A program made the translations under genes and the position numbers. Positions 9,877 to 18,441 of a DNA stretch of 18,441 bases are shown here, one piece after another. The number at the start of each line of letters is the position of its first letter. Positions within the stretch are counted from its first letter, which is position 1. Under the pieces are notes generated by a model, which ran no database searches, was not told where the DNA came from, and saw only the letters and a program-made list of their open reading frames with translations. Source of the DNA: Irineochytrium annulatum (lineage: Eukaryota > Chytridiomycota > Chytridiomycetes > Chytridiales > Chytridiaceae); contig JADGJL010000546.1 of assembly GCA_027600665.1 (NCBI GenBank), positions 1 to 18,441 of the forward strand, given 5' to 3'.

Positions 9877-12800
9877 TTAATCCGAGTCAGAGTCCTTAGG
9901 CTTCTCTCCGCCCTCGATGAGCCATTTCAAATGCCTGGTATGCATTGAAGTTAGCATGCGCGCAATAAGTCTTTGGCTCACCGTTCCCGGCGCCTCAGCT
10001 CCTGTTCCTTCAGCTGGTTCCTTGTCTTCTTCTTCTTTTTCGGCTTTGAGGCGGCCTTCTCCTCGATCTTCTCAACCTCCTTCTGAATGTCCTCGAAGTT
10101 CTCCAGGGCAAGCGCCTTCTTCCCCTTCTGAATCAAGCGACCTCCCTCCATTTGCCACATCTCCGGGCACAGGGCGGAGATGAACTCGTCGTTATGTGAA
10201 ATCATCACAACACCTCCACCCCAATCGCGAATCGCGACCGCAAGCCCTCCTAAACTGTCACGATCTAGGAAATTTGTGGGCTAACAGGGACGCTTTAGCA
10301 AGGACAAAACCTCGGACAAGAACGAACCTCGTCAAGCACAAGTACATGCGGGTTTTGCCACATGGCCGCGGCAATAACGACCTTGACCTTTTGACCACCG
10401 GATAAGCCCGAGATATTGTTAAATTCAGCAATGTCGGCATCGAGACCGATATGCTCAAAATGCTTGCGGATTGACGCCGGAGTCAGATCTCTGTACCCGA
10501 GACCTTCTCGGGCGGCCTCGTAGTCGTCGAACTCTTGCACGATCTTGTTGAAGCCTTGCTCCTGCAAATCTTCCCTCGACATAAACGTGTTGAACTTATG
10601 GGCCTTATTCAACCACTTGATCTCGTATCTGTACGACTTCTTGAGCTTTTGGCGTCCAAGGATATACTACAACAGGATTTGTTTATACACTTGCAAATTA
10701 TCATGCTCTACCTCGATCTGTCGAAGCTCGCCGTTAACCTTAATCCTCTTCTCCATTTGCTGTCTGTCCTCTTCTGTTAGCACCCTGGTCGCCTTCGAGT
10801 GAACCTCGCGGTCGTCGCCGTTGGCATACCGCCATTGAAGGTATCCTTTTGGAGTCAGATCCAAATGTTGCTCGAGATGGTGGAAGGCATGCTGGGCAAC
10901 GTAGCCGACTCGAAGATTCGGATGCTTCCAAACTGTGCCCTCTTGTGGTTGCAGCTCGCCGAGAAGGACCTTGATCAGAGTTGATTTACCTAAAGTCTTG
11001 TTTAGACGATGAAGTCAACTTTCTTCTTACCAGCTCCGTTATGACCAATAATACCGACTCGGGACGAGAGCGACACCTGAACGCTAACATCCATCAAGGA
11101 CTTCTTCGAAGCTCCGGGATATTGAAATGTAACGCCTTGCATGTATAAGATCGCCTTCGTATTCGACCGAACACCGGTGAGGAAAGCGGGTGCAGGGAAC
11201 GCAAACTTGAGCTGTGTTGTGCTCAATGTGTAATACGACTTCGCCTCCGGCCGGATTTTGACAAATCTTTCGAAGTCAGTAAATAAGTACGTCGACGTCA
11301 ACCTACTCGCTGAGGTTTCCCTTGTAACACACCAACTTCTTCTTCTCGTAGTGAATAATGTTTGTGCAAACGTTGTCCAAAAACCCGGAGTCGTGGGATA
11401 CGATCAGACTTGTTACATCCAACTGGGAGTTAAGGTAATCCTCAAGCCACTTCACGTTCGCGACATCCAAGTGGTTCGTCGGCTCATCCAACAAAAGAAT
11501 ATCGGCTTTCATCAGGATAGCGCGAGCAAGCTCCAACTTCATTTTCCATCCTCCCGAAAGCGACCCGACAGGGCTCTCCAACATTCCATCCGTAAAGCCG
11601 ACTTGGGTGAGCGCGGATTCGATATCTTTTCGAGCAACGTGCGAAAGGCGCTCATCTGATGAAACAATGGTTAGAATTTTACAGCGATGGAACGTAGACA
11701 ACGAACCGCTCGCAATGAAGTCAGCAATTGGCAAAGTGGTGTCTTCGCCCTGTAATGCGTGTTCGACCATGACCGTCCTTAGCTGGTCTGCCGGCGGGAA
11801 GCCGTCGACCTTTCCTTGCGAAATAGCCCGCATCAAAGTAGACTTGCCTGCTCCGTTCGCACCGCAAAGACCGTAACGCTTTCCGCGGATCAGAGTCAAA
11901 TTGGTGTGATTTAACAACATCATTCCGCCGTAGGCCAAACTGTACTAGATTAACCTTAACCTCGCAATCCTCCAAACCTGAAGTCGCAGTTGCAGATTTC
12001 TTCTCCAAGCTCCTCATCCGACGACATCCCACCTCCTTGCCTACGTTTCTTCGAAGCATGTTAACGACTGTAGACCTCAGACAGCAATACCCTTTCTAAG
12101 TGCTGATAATATGCAAGAAGAGTTTTTGTTGCCTTCGTGGCTTCCTCTTTTGACAAGAAGGCGGATAGAATAGGAACGGTAATCTCTAACTCTTTCCATT
12201 CCGAGAAGACCAAACGATTTTGAACAATCATGTCAACGCACATCGGAACGATGAAGTCAAGGGAGCGCCGGAAAAAGGGGTCGATGAAGACTCCTGAAAC
12301 TTCGGCTATGATGGCTTCAAACTTGGCGTATATGTTTGCTAACGAAAGCTGATCGTCTCGGGTTAGAAAAAAACAAGGTTCATCTTTTATATACCTCAGG
12401 CGGAATCTCTATCTTCCGTTGGGTGCCACCGCCGGCTTTGATCAGAGTGTTACGAGCGGCCGTCGCAAGTGCTCGCACTTCAGGGAACGCCGCGATGTCG
12501 ATGATTTTGTCCAACCCAGGCAAGAGCTGCGGCAGGAACTGTCCCGCATCGGCTGGATCGCGGACAAGCTTACACAGATTGTCGATAATAATGACCGTTT
12601 GGCGTTGTACTTGCATCGACCTCTCATTTAAAGCTCGTACAAGAATAGGGACCAAAATGGCAAGAGCTGGACCATTGACTTCCGCAACGAATGTTGTCGC
12701 CGATAGCTTTTGAATGCAAACAGGAACATCCGTCGGGTGCGCAATGGAGTGCACCAAAATATCGATTTTCGGCAAAAGATCCGCGTTCCCGACTACGCTG

Positions 12801-13432
12801 CAGATAGCGGTCATGGTTCTGTAAGCCTCTTCCGACACCTAGGCCATACATTAGATTCGAAAACCCGGCAACGCATCAAATCCCACCTCCGTTCTCGTGT
12901 CGTCAATACATTCCGAGATCTTGGGTATAAGGTCCACCAGGCAATCGCCAACTTGCTCGGGAGCGCGTTTGGCAAGTGCAGATAGGATAGTCAACGCGCC
13001 AACGCGTGTCTGCCATTTCTTTGCTGACGGGAGGCCATGATCGTAGAGCATCGGGAGCAGGTGCGAGTGAACAGACTGAGGAGAGCATTGCGCGAAGAAC
13101 TCCTTCGCTGCCTCGAAGGCAGCCTCCCGCACAGCCTGACCCTTGTCGCCCATCAGGTTCATGATGGACGGAATGTGGTCGAGAACATAGGGCACGCAGC
13201 CCGCGCCAAAAGTCTTGAACAAAGCAGCGAAGCCCAGCATTGCCCCCTCGCGCTTGAATCCCGACTTCTTATCGGCCGCGGCGGCCGCTAGGTTTTCTAG
13301 GACGCCAGAAGATCCCAACGACCTCACACCCTCGGCTTTCAGGATCCCTGCCAGCTTGTAGGCGGCCTGAAGGCATTCATCCGAGGAATCGGAGGTGTAC
13401 AGGGACTCCAACACAGGTGCGACGGCGGCCAT
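9877..13432 (-). CDS. TEF3: Translation elongation factor 3 (EF-3), ABC-F-like ATPase
   Basis: Ribosome-bound ATPase that helps release E-site tRNA and assists eEF1A during elongation; essential in fungi. Exons in transcript order: 13432-12887, 12838-12395, 12348-12091, 12048-11978, 11939-11707, 11655-11307, 11266-11031, 10989-10712, 10666-10328, 10280-9982, 9934-9877, giving 1036 aa against about 1044 in yeast. HEAT repeats fill about 1-330, and a helical bundle about 331-425. ABC1 has Walker [10 protein letters not shown] (466-474), signature LSGGW (550-554) and Walker B ILLLDE (570-575). ABC2 has Walker A GHNGAGKST (708-716), LSGGQ (893-897), VLVLDE (913-918) and switch His947, with a chromodomain-type insert at about 800-860. 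The tail is lysine-rich, then acidic. Ten introns of 38-51 nt all keep frame. The joins around 12049-12090 and 12349-12394 are chosen by phase and branch sites and are the least certain. Confidence 0.95.
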
Positions 13433-13597
13433 CGTCGCGATCTAAAAAGAAAGAAAGGACGCTGTTCGTCAAAGTCGCCTGTTGTTCACCCACATTCCTC
13501 GTTCGATGAGCTGATCAGCCCTCGACAAGGCAATACCACTACGCGCCACCATATCTAGTTTCTTTCTTGCTTACGCAATCACTACGCGTGTCTGGGG

Positions 13598-13605
13598 TGA
13601 CGTCA
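13598..13605. promoter_or_regulatory. CRE-like palindrome TGACGTCA in the EF-3 / roadblock promoter
   Basis: A perfect bZIP-type octamer, 165 bp from the EF-3 start and 172 bp from the roadblock start. It is followed after 3 bases by an X-box-like inverted pair. Function is inferred from the motif only. Confidence 0.4.
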
Positions 13606-13608
13606 TCA

Positions 13609-13624
13609 GTTGCCTCCTGGTGAC
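13609..13624. promoter_or_regulatory. X-box-like inverted half-sites (GTTGCC N4 GGTGAC)
   Basis: Two RFX-type half-sites face each other with a 4-base spacer; the usual spacer is 0-3 bases. RFX factors drive ciliary genes in animals, and the downstream gene here encodes a dynein light chain. The spacing mismatch makes this weak. Confidence 0.2.
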
Positions 13625-13769
13625 GGATATGTTGATCAGTATTGTTAAGAAGATTTTTAAGGCTTCGACATATTATGCTTGCGTAAGTGATCGCGACGCA
13701 AAAGTTGGGATTTGGTGACTTATGAGCTCTGAATTCGCCACCATTTCAACCCCCGCACACGAAGAACTT

Positions 13770-13777
13770 TGACGTCA
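13770..13777. promoter_or_regulatory. CRE-like palindrome TGACGTCA abutting the roadblock ATG
   Basis: A perfect TGACGTCA whose last base directly precedes the ATG at 13778. At this place it is probably transcribed, so it may act as a downstream promoter element, or be chance. Confidence 0.3.
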
Positions 13778-14251
13778 ATGGAGCAGGCTTTAGTAAGTGA
13801 CATCGAGGCCTCCTTTTCTAAGTATCGTCTTCAGGCGCGGCTTCAGGCCCACCGTGGCGTTCAGGGCTGGATCTTGTTGAATCAAAATGGCTCGGTGATA
13901 CGGTCTACGCTTGACAACATTCAGACGCAGCAATATTCTACGTTGGTAACACAGCTGGCTGCCAAGGGCAAGGGAGTTGTAAGAGATTTAGACCCGGAGG
14001 TATGCTGCTTGTGCGGTCAACAAGTTTCTCGTTACTCACATAATGTCAGGATGATCTTACGTTCTTGAGAATACGATCGAAGAAACATGAAGTAAGTCTT
14101 TCTGCTTTTAATCCAAGGTGTAGGATTAACGTTTCTTTGAATTAGATCATGGTGGCCGAAAGTATGTATCCAATACTTTACCATCGCCTACTTATTGTCC
14201 GTAGCAAAACCGTATTTGCTGATTGTCATTCAAAACCCGCATGAGCTGTAA
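13778..14251 (+). CDS. DYNLRB1: Dynein light chain roadblock/LC7
   Basis: Homodimeric light chain of cytoplasmic dynein that binds the intermediate chain; in flagellates it also serves axonemal and intraflagellar dyneins. Exons 13778-13792, 13835-13999, 14050-14091, 14146-14161 and 14205-14251 give 94 aa, matching the usual 96 or so. Seen directly: LQAHRGVQGW, STLDNIQTQQY, VVRDLDPE, DDLTFLRIRSKKHEIMV and YLLIVIQNPHEL, which run through the whole LC7 domain. The first exon is only 15 nt. I remove the 42-nt intron 13793-13834 because it has GTAAGT, TTCTAAG and CTTCAG signals and its removal brings the N-terminus to the family's normal length. Left in, it would add 14 residues without a stop. 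The fourth exon is only 16 nt. Confidence 0.92.
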
Positions 14252-14509
14252 TTCGGCCGGGGCCTCGGAAATTACTTTCGCATGTGCTTTCCACTTCACT
14301 TCACCATTGAAAGTCTTTGAGGCACAGCATGCTCACTGCAGATCTTCTTCATTTTCGCTATGCATAAATTTCTCGCCTTTACAATGCCAGTCACCATCTG
14401 AAACACCCTCCTAACGCCCGCATAACAAGCAAAAAACCCCGCCAAATCGCAACAAAGAGTAATAAACATTTAAAACAACGCTGAGTAATGATAATCGGCT
14501 CCAGAGCAA
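14252..14509. other. Convergent spacer with a plus-strand AATAAA
   Basis: This 258 bp gap holds the 3' ends of the roadblock gene and of the membrane-protein gene. An AATAAA hexamer at 14461-14466 could serve the roadblock transcript. No gene was seen. Confidence 0.45.
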
Positions 14510-15510
14510 TCAAAAGGCCCTCGACCAGGCGCACTTAGCCCTGTCCGCCCATAAGCCCATTGCCTTCTTGGTACTCTGGTGAAGCAAAACAGCTGCACCC
14601 TCGAAAGTCGTCGCAATGGCGCGCGCACCCTTCCGGAGCCTCACGCGGACCTTGTCCAGCTTTCCCTTGAGCTCCAGCTTCTCCAACCACTTCCTTATGT
14701 GGACGTACAGCGGGTGCAGGAAAGTAACGACCTCGGAGAGCGCTTGCCCGCACTCGTTGATGATAATAAGCGGGAACTGATGCATGCCGTCCCCTCCACG
14801 AAACGGAGAAGCGATCGCGCTCGAGGTGGGAACTGAAGCGGCGGTAAGCGGCGCGGTTTTGTTGAGCCTGACGCTCGCGATTCGGCGCAGATTGTAGCGG
14901 AACGGGAAAGTAACGGCCACGTCCGGTTTGGCTCTGACGGAGATCGCGGTCGTCATGACGGTCGCTGGGGCAATGGCGAGTGGAAGGACGGTCGGCTCAA
15001 TCTGGAGGATCTTGCTGGCGATGCCGGTCTCGGTCGGCGTCGGCGGCACCTTCCTTGGCGCCAACATAAAGCCTAGGAACATCGCCAAAACAGGCAGAAG
15101 GCAGATCCCAACAAGGAGAGACTTGGAAGTGCTGCCAACGATGATCCGGAGCCGGCCCTTGATTTCGTTTAACTTGACCTCCAATGCATATGGCCGCTTC
15201 ACGTCCAATGTGTCGCGATCGATCGGCGCGATGCATGATTTGAACGCCTGCTCGAAGCTCTTCTCCATCATATCGGCGTCAAGCTCAACAGCGTGCTCCT
15301 ACAGCGGCAGTAAGAGTTAACCCATTCCACCTCTTCGCATACCTCAGGCTTCGCTTCGATCTTTCCACCTGACTCCTCCGCACCGACCAAAACACCCTCC
15401 TCAGGGGTGACAGACTGTTGAGAGTCCTCATCCCAGTCAATGTTCGTCCATTCCTTCTCGAACTGCGGCTCGAGGAGCTCGTGACCATCGGCATGAGGTG
15501 GCCCAGTCAT
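14510..15510 (-). CDS. Orphan single-pass membrane protein
   Basis: I do not recognise the family. Exons 15510-15343 and 15298-14510 give 318 aa. The N-terminal 60 residues or so are acidic (EKEWTNIDWDEDSQQS). One clear hydrophobic segment lies at 116-135 (SLLVGICLLPVLAMFLGFML). A proline/threonine/alanine-rich stretch follows, then a C-terminal basic amphipathic region of about 60 residues (KWLEKLELKGKLDKVRVRLR). There is no signal peptide at the start, so this looks like an internally anchored membrane protein with an acidic N-terminus; topology is not settled. The 44-nt intron 15299-15342 has a GTATGC donor and a GGTTAAC branch site, and removing it keeps frame, whereas reading through ends at a stop. 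Codon use and intron style match neighbours, so it is probably a real, fast-evolving gene. Confidence 0.72.
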
Positions 15511-15835
15511 TTTTAGCGAGATCCTCTGCGTTGGTCTTCAGTCAAAGCAAGCCGTGAATGCAATGGCGATGGAGGTTGTACTTACTCGCACGCGCGGTTG
15601 TGAGAGGCGGGGCTGGTGTGATGGTGGTGAAGTGCCTCCCAGTGAGTGATTTTCGAAATTGAGTGACTTTTGCTGAGCCGATCACTGCGTCATCTTACTT
15701 ATATTTTAATTTTAGTGGGCCTTACACCGCCCAAACCGAAAAGCGCGGTAGAATGAATTTGCGAGCGCGAATAAGTAAATACGTAAACGAAAGCTGATCA
15801 AAAGTTAAGCCATCCCCGTCAACGGCGGGTAGCTG
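15511..15835. promoter_or_regulatory. Spacer between membrane-protein start and Nep1 3' end
   Basis: Both flanking genes run on the minus strand. These 325 bp therefore hold the promoter and leader of the membrane-protein gene and the trailer of none of the plus-strand genes; the Nep1 3' end lies at the right edge. A GTGAGTGATTTT / GAGTGACTTTT near-repeat occurs around 15640-15672. No open frame with protein character was seen. Confidence 0.4.
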
Positions 15836-16755
15836 CTACAGGATACCCCAAAGATCCTCGAAGGCACATGTCTAAATAAATAATAAGAAAACGTGCCCAA
15901 CTAACGTCGCAACCAAAACAACCCACCAATTTGCCGCAAGTCACACTCGCGCTTAGTGGGTACTCGGATATTGATACTTTCTCGTCAACAATGTCATCCA
16001 CCCAATTGTCCTTCCCATGCGCCATCGCCCCGATGAAGAAAACGATCGGCAGGTCTTTCGGCAACGAGGTAGCGTAAGTGCTCATACGGACGACGGAAGA
16101 GTCCGACGACATCGTTACTTTGTGGCAATTTGGCGGCAAATGATCCGTCACCGGGTTCTTTATGACTTTCAACAACTTTTCTTGGCCGGAAACGGAACGA
16201 ATGGAGAGCTTGTGCAGCAATTGAACTTTTTAACAGTAAGTCGCTGACGAACCAAGACAACGCAAACAATAGAACCAAGACAACCCAAACAATAGGGCCT
16301 CTCACCCATTAAACCGCAAAACCGTTTAAACGTCCGAGGGATTCGCACATGTGGGTTCACTTCAATAAGAACGTTCTTTGTCGTGTGAATGTAAACTTGA
16401 AGTAGGCCGGCCTTGTTCAAAGGACTGTCAAGCAACGTCAACAGACACTGGTGGGTGATATCCGGCCGAGATTCCGTCAAATCCCGGTTGTTCTTCTTTA
16501 AAATGTGATGGTGATCATCGCAGTTAAGCAAAGCTGTGTGGGAAAGGACATCAACATTTCACATAAGAAAGCTTGGCTTACCGTAGTGGCCCTCCTTCCC
16601 CTTCCCTAGCTTCACCGTTTCCAGACTCGCCTGCTCCAAGACAACAATCAACCGCTAATCGAATAAATCAACATGCTGTGCTTTCGCAGTTTTTCGAACA
16701 CTGAGACCTTCTCCTTCGACACCTTCGGCGCCTCCGGCTCTTTCAGAAACTCCAT
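15836..16755 (-). CDS. EMG1: Nep1/Emg1 rRNA pseudouridine-N1-methyltransferase
   Basis: SPOUT-class enzyme of the small-subunit processome that methylates a hypermodified pseudouridine of 18S rRNA and is needed for 40S assembly in the nucleolus. Exons in transcript order: 16755-16708, 16654-16582, 16533-16306, 16225-15927, 15871-15836, giving 227 aa. Family signatures seen: [15 protein letters not shown] (from residue 17), [11 protein letters not shown] (42-52), [31 protein letters not shown] (100-112), LLHKLSIRS, the SAM-binding [11 protein letters not shown] (178-188) and [14 protein letters not shown], ending with [10 protein letters not shown]. The catalytic core is complete; yeast Nep1 is longer only at the N-terminus. 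The first intron donor (GTCTCA) is weak and the alternative GTGTCG at 16723 would shorten the linker by five residues. Intron 16226-16305 carries a tandem duplication. Confidence 0.93.
16249..16294. repeat. 23-bp tandem duplication inside a Nep1 intron
   Basis: Two adjacent 23-base copies, 16249-16271 and 16272-16294, differ at one position (g versus c). They lie wholly within the 80-nt intron 16226-16305. Removing one copy would give 57 nt, close to the local norm, so the long intron looks like the result of a recent duplication. Confidence 0.9.
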
Positions 16756-16865
16756 TAGGCCTTAATCGTTGAGGCGGGAGCAGTTGCAGTAGTCGGCGGC
16801 TTGAGCAATACCGAAGAAAAAAGCGACCCCGACACGGTTGTCCGGCTCACATTTGCATCATTACT
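16756..16865. promoter_or_regulatory. Compact bidirectional promoter, Nep1 / Bub3
   Basis: Only 110 bp separate the two start codons, so both genes must be driven from this short region. I see no clear TATA box or palindrome. Confidence 0.55.
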
Positions 16866-18155
16866 ATGGCTGCTTCGACAGCAGGTAAGGTTCAACCTTG
16901 CTTGGTCAAGCTAATTCTAATTGTTAGATTATGAGCTCGTCGATCCTCCGACGGATGGAATCAGCTCAATAGAGTTCTGCCCAGACAATGGATCATTGCT
17001 GCTGGCTGCTTCCTGGGATAAGGTGAGCGCGATCTTCCAAGACTGGAACTAACATCCATCACTTAGGGAGTTCGGCTGTACAATGTTCAGTCAAACCAGC
17101 GCTCCTTCACTTATTACCACAAAGCCGCCGTGTTGGACGTTGCTTTCGTATCACCAACTCAAGCCTATTCCGGTGGGCTGGATCGAGAATTGAAGGGGTT
17201 CGTGCATTGAGGCGGTCCCTTTAACTTACTGGTTGTGAAGAGTCGATTTGCAGGAAACGAAGGAGACTGTTCTTGGATCGCATGATGATGGCATCAAATG
17301 CGTTCATTACGCCAAGGAAACAGGTGCGACTTTGCGACTTAAACGTAAAGAGATGCAAAGCTGATTATTCGCAGGGACTGTTATTAGTGGCAGTTGGGAT
17401 AAATCTGTGCGAATGTGGGACCCTCGAGCAGCGACGGCAGAGGTTGGACGTCACCAGCAGCCAGCAAAAGTGTTCGCGATGGACCTCGTCCGCGAGAAAC
17501 TGGTCGTTGCAATGGCCGGCCGTTCTGTTATGATCTACGATATCCGCAACATGAAGGAAGCGTTGCAGCAGCGCGAATCGTCTTTGAAGTTCATGACTCG
17601 GACCGTTAAATGCATGCCTAATGGAGATGGTGCGCTCCTCGTTTGGGTTGAACACTGACTTATTATCTAGGCTATGCATTAAGTTCTATTGAAGGACGCG
17701 TTGCTGTTGAATTTTTTGACACATCAGCAGAATCACAAGTGCGGAAATACGCGTTTAAATGCCATCGGGAGAGGATAGACGACGTCGATACGGTTTATCC
17801 GGTCAACGCCTTGGCCTTCCATCCGCAACACGGAACGTTTGCTTCTGGTGGCGGGGATGGATTTGTGAATCTATGGGACGGCTTCAACCGGAAGCGACTG
17901 AAGCAATTTCGCCGATACCCAACATCGATTGCGGCTCTCGCTTTCAGCCCCGAAGGGAAGACTTTGGCGATTGCATCAAGCTACACATATGAGGAGGGAG
18001 AGAAAGAGTCTGTATTTGAAAATATTTCCCTCCTTCGCGCAATAACAAAAATCTCACTCTTCTCGTGCAGCCACCCTCCGGATTCCATCTTCATTCGACC
18101 GCTGACAGATTCCGAGACGCGACCAAAAGTTGCGCCAAATGCGGCACAGACATAA
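16866..18155 (+). CDS. BUB3: Mitotic spindle checkpoint protein Bub3 (WD40 propeller)
   Basis: WD40 beta-propeller that recruits Bub1 and BubR1/Mad3 to phosphorylated MELT motifs of kinetochore Spc105/Knl1. Exons 16866-16884, 16928-17022, 17067-17197, 17241-17323, 17375-17629, 17671-18007 and 18071-18155 give 334 aa, close to human (328) and yeast (341). Diagnostic stretches: [78 protein letters not shown] and [14 protein letters not shown]. The last intron (18008-18070) uses a weak GTCTGT donor. I chose it because it restores the expected [12 protein letters not shown] junction, while the nearby GTATTT donor would shift the frame. That intron is 63 nt without stops, so a 21-residue longer form is possible. 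Confidence 0.95.
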
Positions 18156-18159
18156 ACTC

Positions 18160-18165
18160 AATAAA
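18160..18165 (+). terminator. AATAAA hexamer just after the Bub3 stop
   Basis: A perfect AATAAA starts five bases after the stop codon. If used, the Bub3 3' untranslated region would be very short. Confidence 0.35.
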
Positions 18166-18367
18166 AGTGTGCACTGTTGCTGAGATCGTCACCTGTTGTC
18201 CTGACATCCTGGCCAAAGTAATATTGCGTCCAAAGCGCGCCGTCAGCGGGCAACCTCGTGTACGTGGAACCTCTGCGTGAAAAAACAACGGCCCGCGATT
18301 TTGTAAAATTTGAGAAGGAACGCTCGGTCACCAGTCCTTCGACCTCTTATCTGCTCTCTCCTTCATC

Positions 18368-18441
18368 ATGGGCCTTTCGATCAGTACGCTCCTGCAGGGG
18401 GTACGTATTCCAGTCGGGTTTGGCCAGGGAAACGCGGGATG
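18368..18441 (+). CDS. ARF-family small GTPase, first exon (partial)
   Basis: The ATG at 18368 opens MGLSISTLLQG, followed by a GTACGT donor at 18401; the window ends inside the intron. Gly2 plus the amphipathic helix pattern resembles the myristoylated N-terminus of ARF/ARL GTPases, which drive vesicle-coat assembly at Golgi membranes. Only 11 codons are visible and no GTP-binding motif is included, so the call is tentative. The spacing of 212 bp from the Bub3 stop and the pyrimidine-rich lead-in before the ATG (CTCTCTCCTTCATC) fit a normal gene start. Confidence 0.5.
   Translation, partial: MGLSISTLLQGVRIPVGFGQGNAG

Larger units (their letters stand above)
13433..13777. promoter_or_regulatory. 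Divergent promoter region, EF-3 / roadblock dynein light chain
   Basis: This 345 bp region lies between two start codons facing away from each other. It contains two perfect TGACGTCA palindromes (13598-13605 and 13770-13777) and an inverted GTTGCC/GGTGAC pair at 13609-13624. No open frame of interest is present. Leaders of both transcripts must lie here. Confidence 0.55.

Noticed and set aside
12331..12348. EF-3 exon 3 starting at the TTAG acceptor at 12339
   Set aside because: That acceptor puts an early stop into the frame. The CAG acceptor at 12349 gives an open, EF-3-like continuation.
13769..13834. Roadblock protein with an extended N-terminus from an upstream TTG and an unspliced first intron
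   Set aside because: The in-frame ATG at 13778 plus removal of the 42-nt GTAAGT...CTTCAG intron yields the normal family length.
18008..18070. Apparent frameshift or 21-residue insertion near the Bub3 C-terminus
   Set aside because: Using the GTATTT donor at 18012 breaks the frame, but a GTCTGT donor at 18008 with the acceptor at 18070 removes exactly 63 nt and restores the expected Bub3 junction.
1..18441. Mobile elements, CRISPR arrays, tRNA or rRNA genes, viral insertions
   Set aside because: No terminal repeats, transposase or polymerase motifs, regularly spaced repeats or RNA-gene signatures were seen on either strand.

Overview
The window is nuclear DNA from a fungus, most likely a zoosporic (chytrid-like) one. 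A complete translation elongation factor 3 (EF-3), a hallmark of fungi, sits beside a cilium-type SPATA4-like calponin-homology protein and a roadblock dynein light chain; the SPATA4-like protein would be surprising in a fungus without flagella. All genes are protein coding, densely packed and rich in very short introns. I infer about 46 introns, mostly 38-67 nt, with GT..AG ends and CTAAC/CTGAC-like branch sites. I see no rRNA, tRNA, CRISPR array, insertion sequence or transposon, and base composition and gene style look like one ordinary nuclear locus.

Layout from left to right: (1) 28-2805 (+) trehalose-6-phosphate phosphatase of the Tps2 type, 10 exons; (2) 3302-6254 (-) Rho guanine-nucleotide exchange factor (DH-PH-CNH, Rom2/Rgf-like), 7 exons; (3) 6662-8747 (+) an unusual F-box / ankyrin-like / MEK-like pseudokinase fusion, 3 exons; (4) 9022-9748 (+) SPATA4-like CH-domain protein, 4 exons; (5) 9877-13432 (-) EF-3, 11 exons; (6) 13778-14251 (+) roadblock/LC7 dynein light chain, 5 exons; (7) 14510-15510 (-) orphan single-pass membrane protein, 2 exons; (8) 15836-16755 (-) Nep1/Emg1 rRNA pseudouridine methyltransferase, 5 exons; (9) 16866-18155 (+) spindle checkpoint protein Bub3, 7 exons; (10) 18368-end (+) first exon of what looks like an ARF-family GTPase.

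The genes do not form one pathway; most are housekeeping. Three head-to-head pairs share short intergenic promoters: RhoGEF/pseudokinase, EF-3/roadblock and Nep1/Bub3. The RhoGEF/pseudokinase pair is suggestive, because Rom2-type exchange factors act upstream of a PKC-MAPK cascade and the neighbour is built on a MAP-kinase-kinase fold. The SPATA4-like gene and the roadblock gene each have a perfect TGACGTCA palindrome just upstream of their start codons.

The item most worth attention is the F-box/ankyrin-like/MEK-like pseudokinase. Its F-box, middle region and the first part of its kinase domain lie in one uninterrupted 1.5 kb exon, so the fusion cannot be a gene-prediction artefact, and its catalytic motifs are clearly degenerate. 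Exon boundaries throughout were set by eye from splice signals, reading-frame phase and family knowledge, without transcript data.
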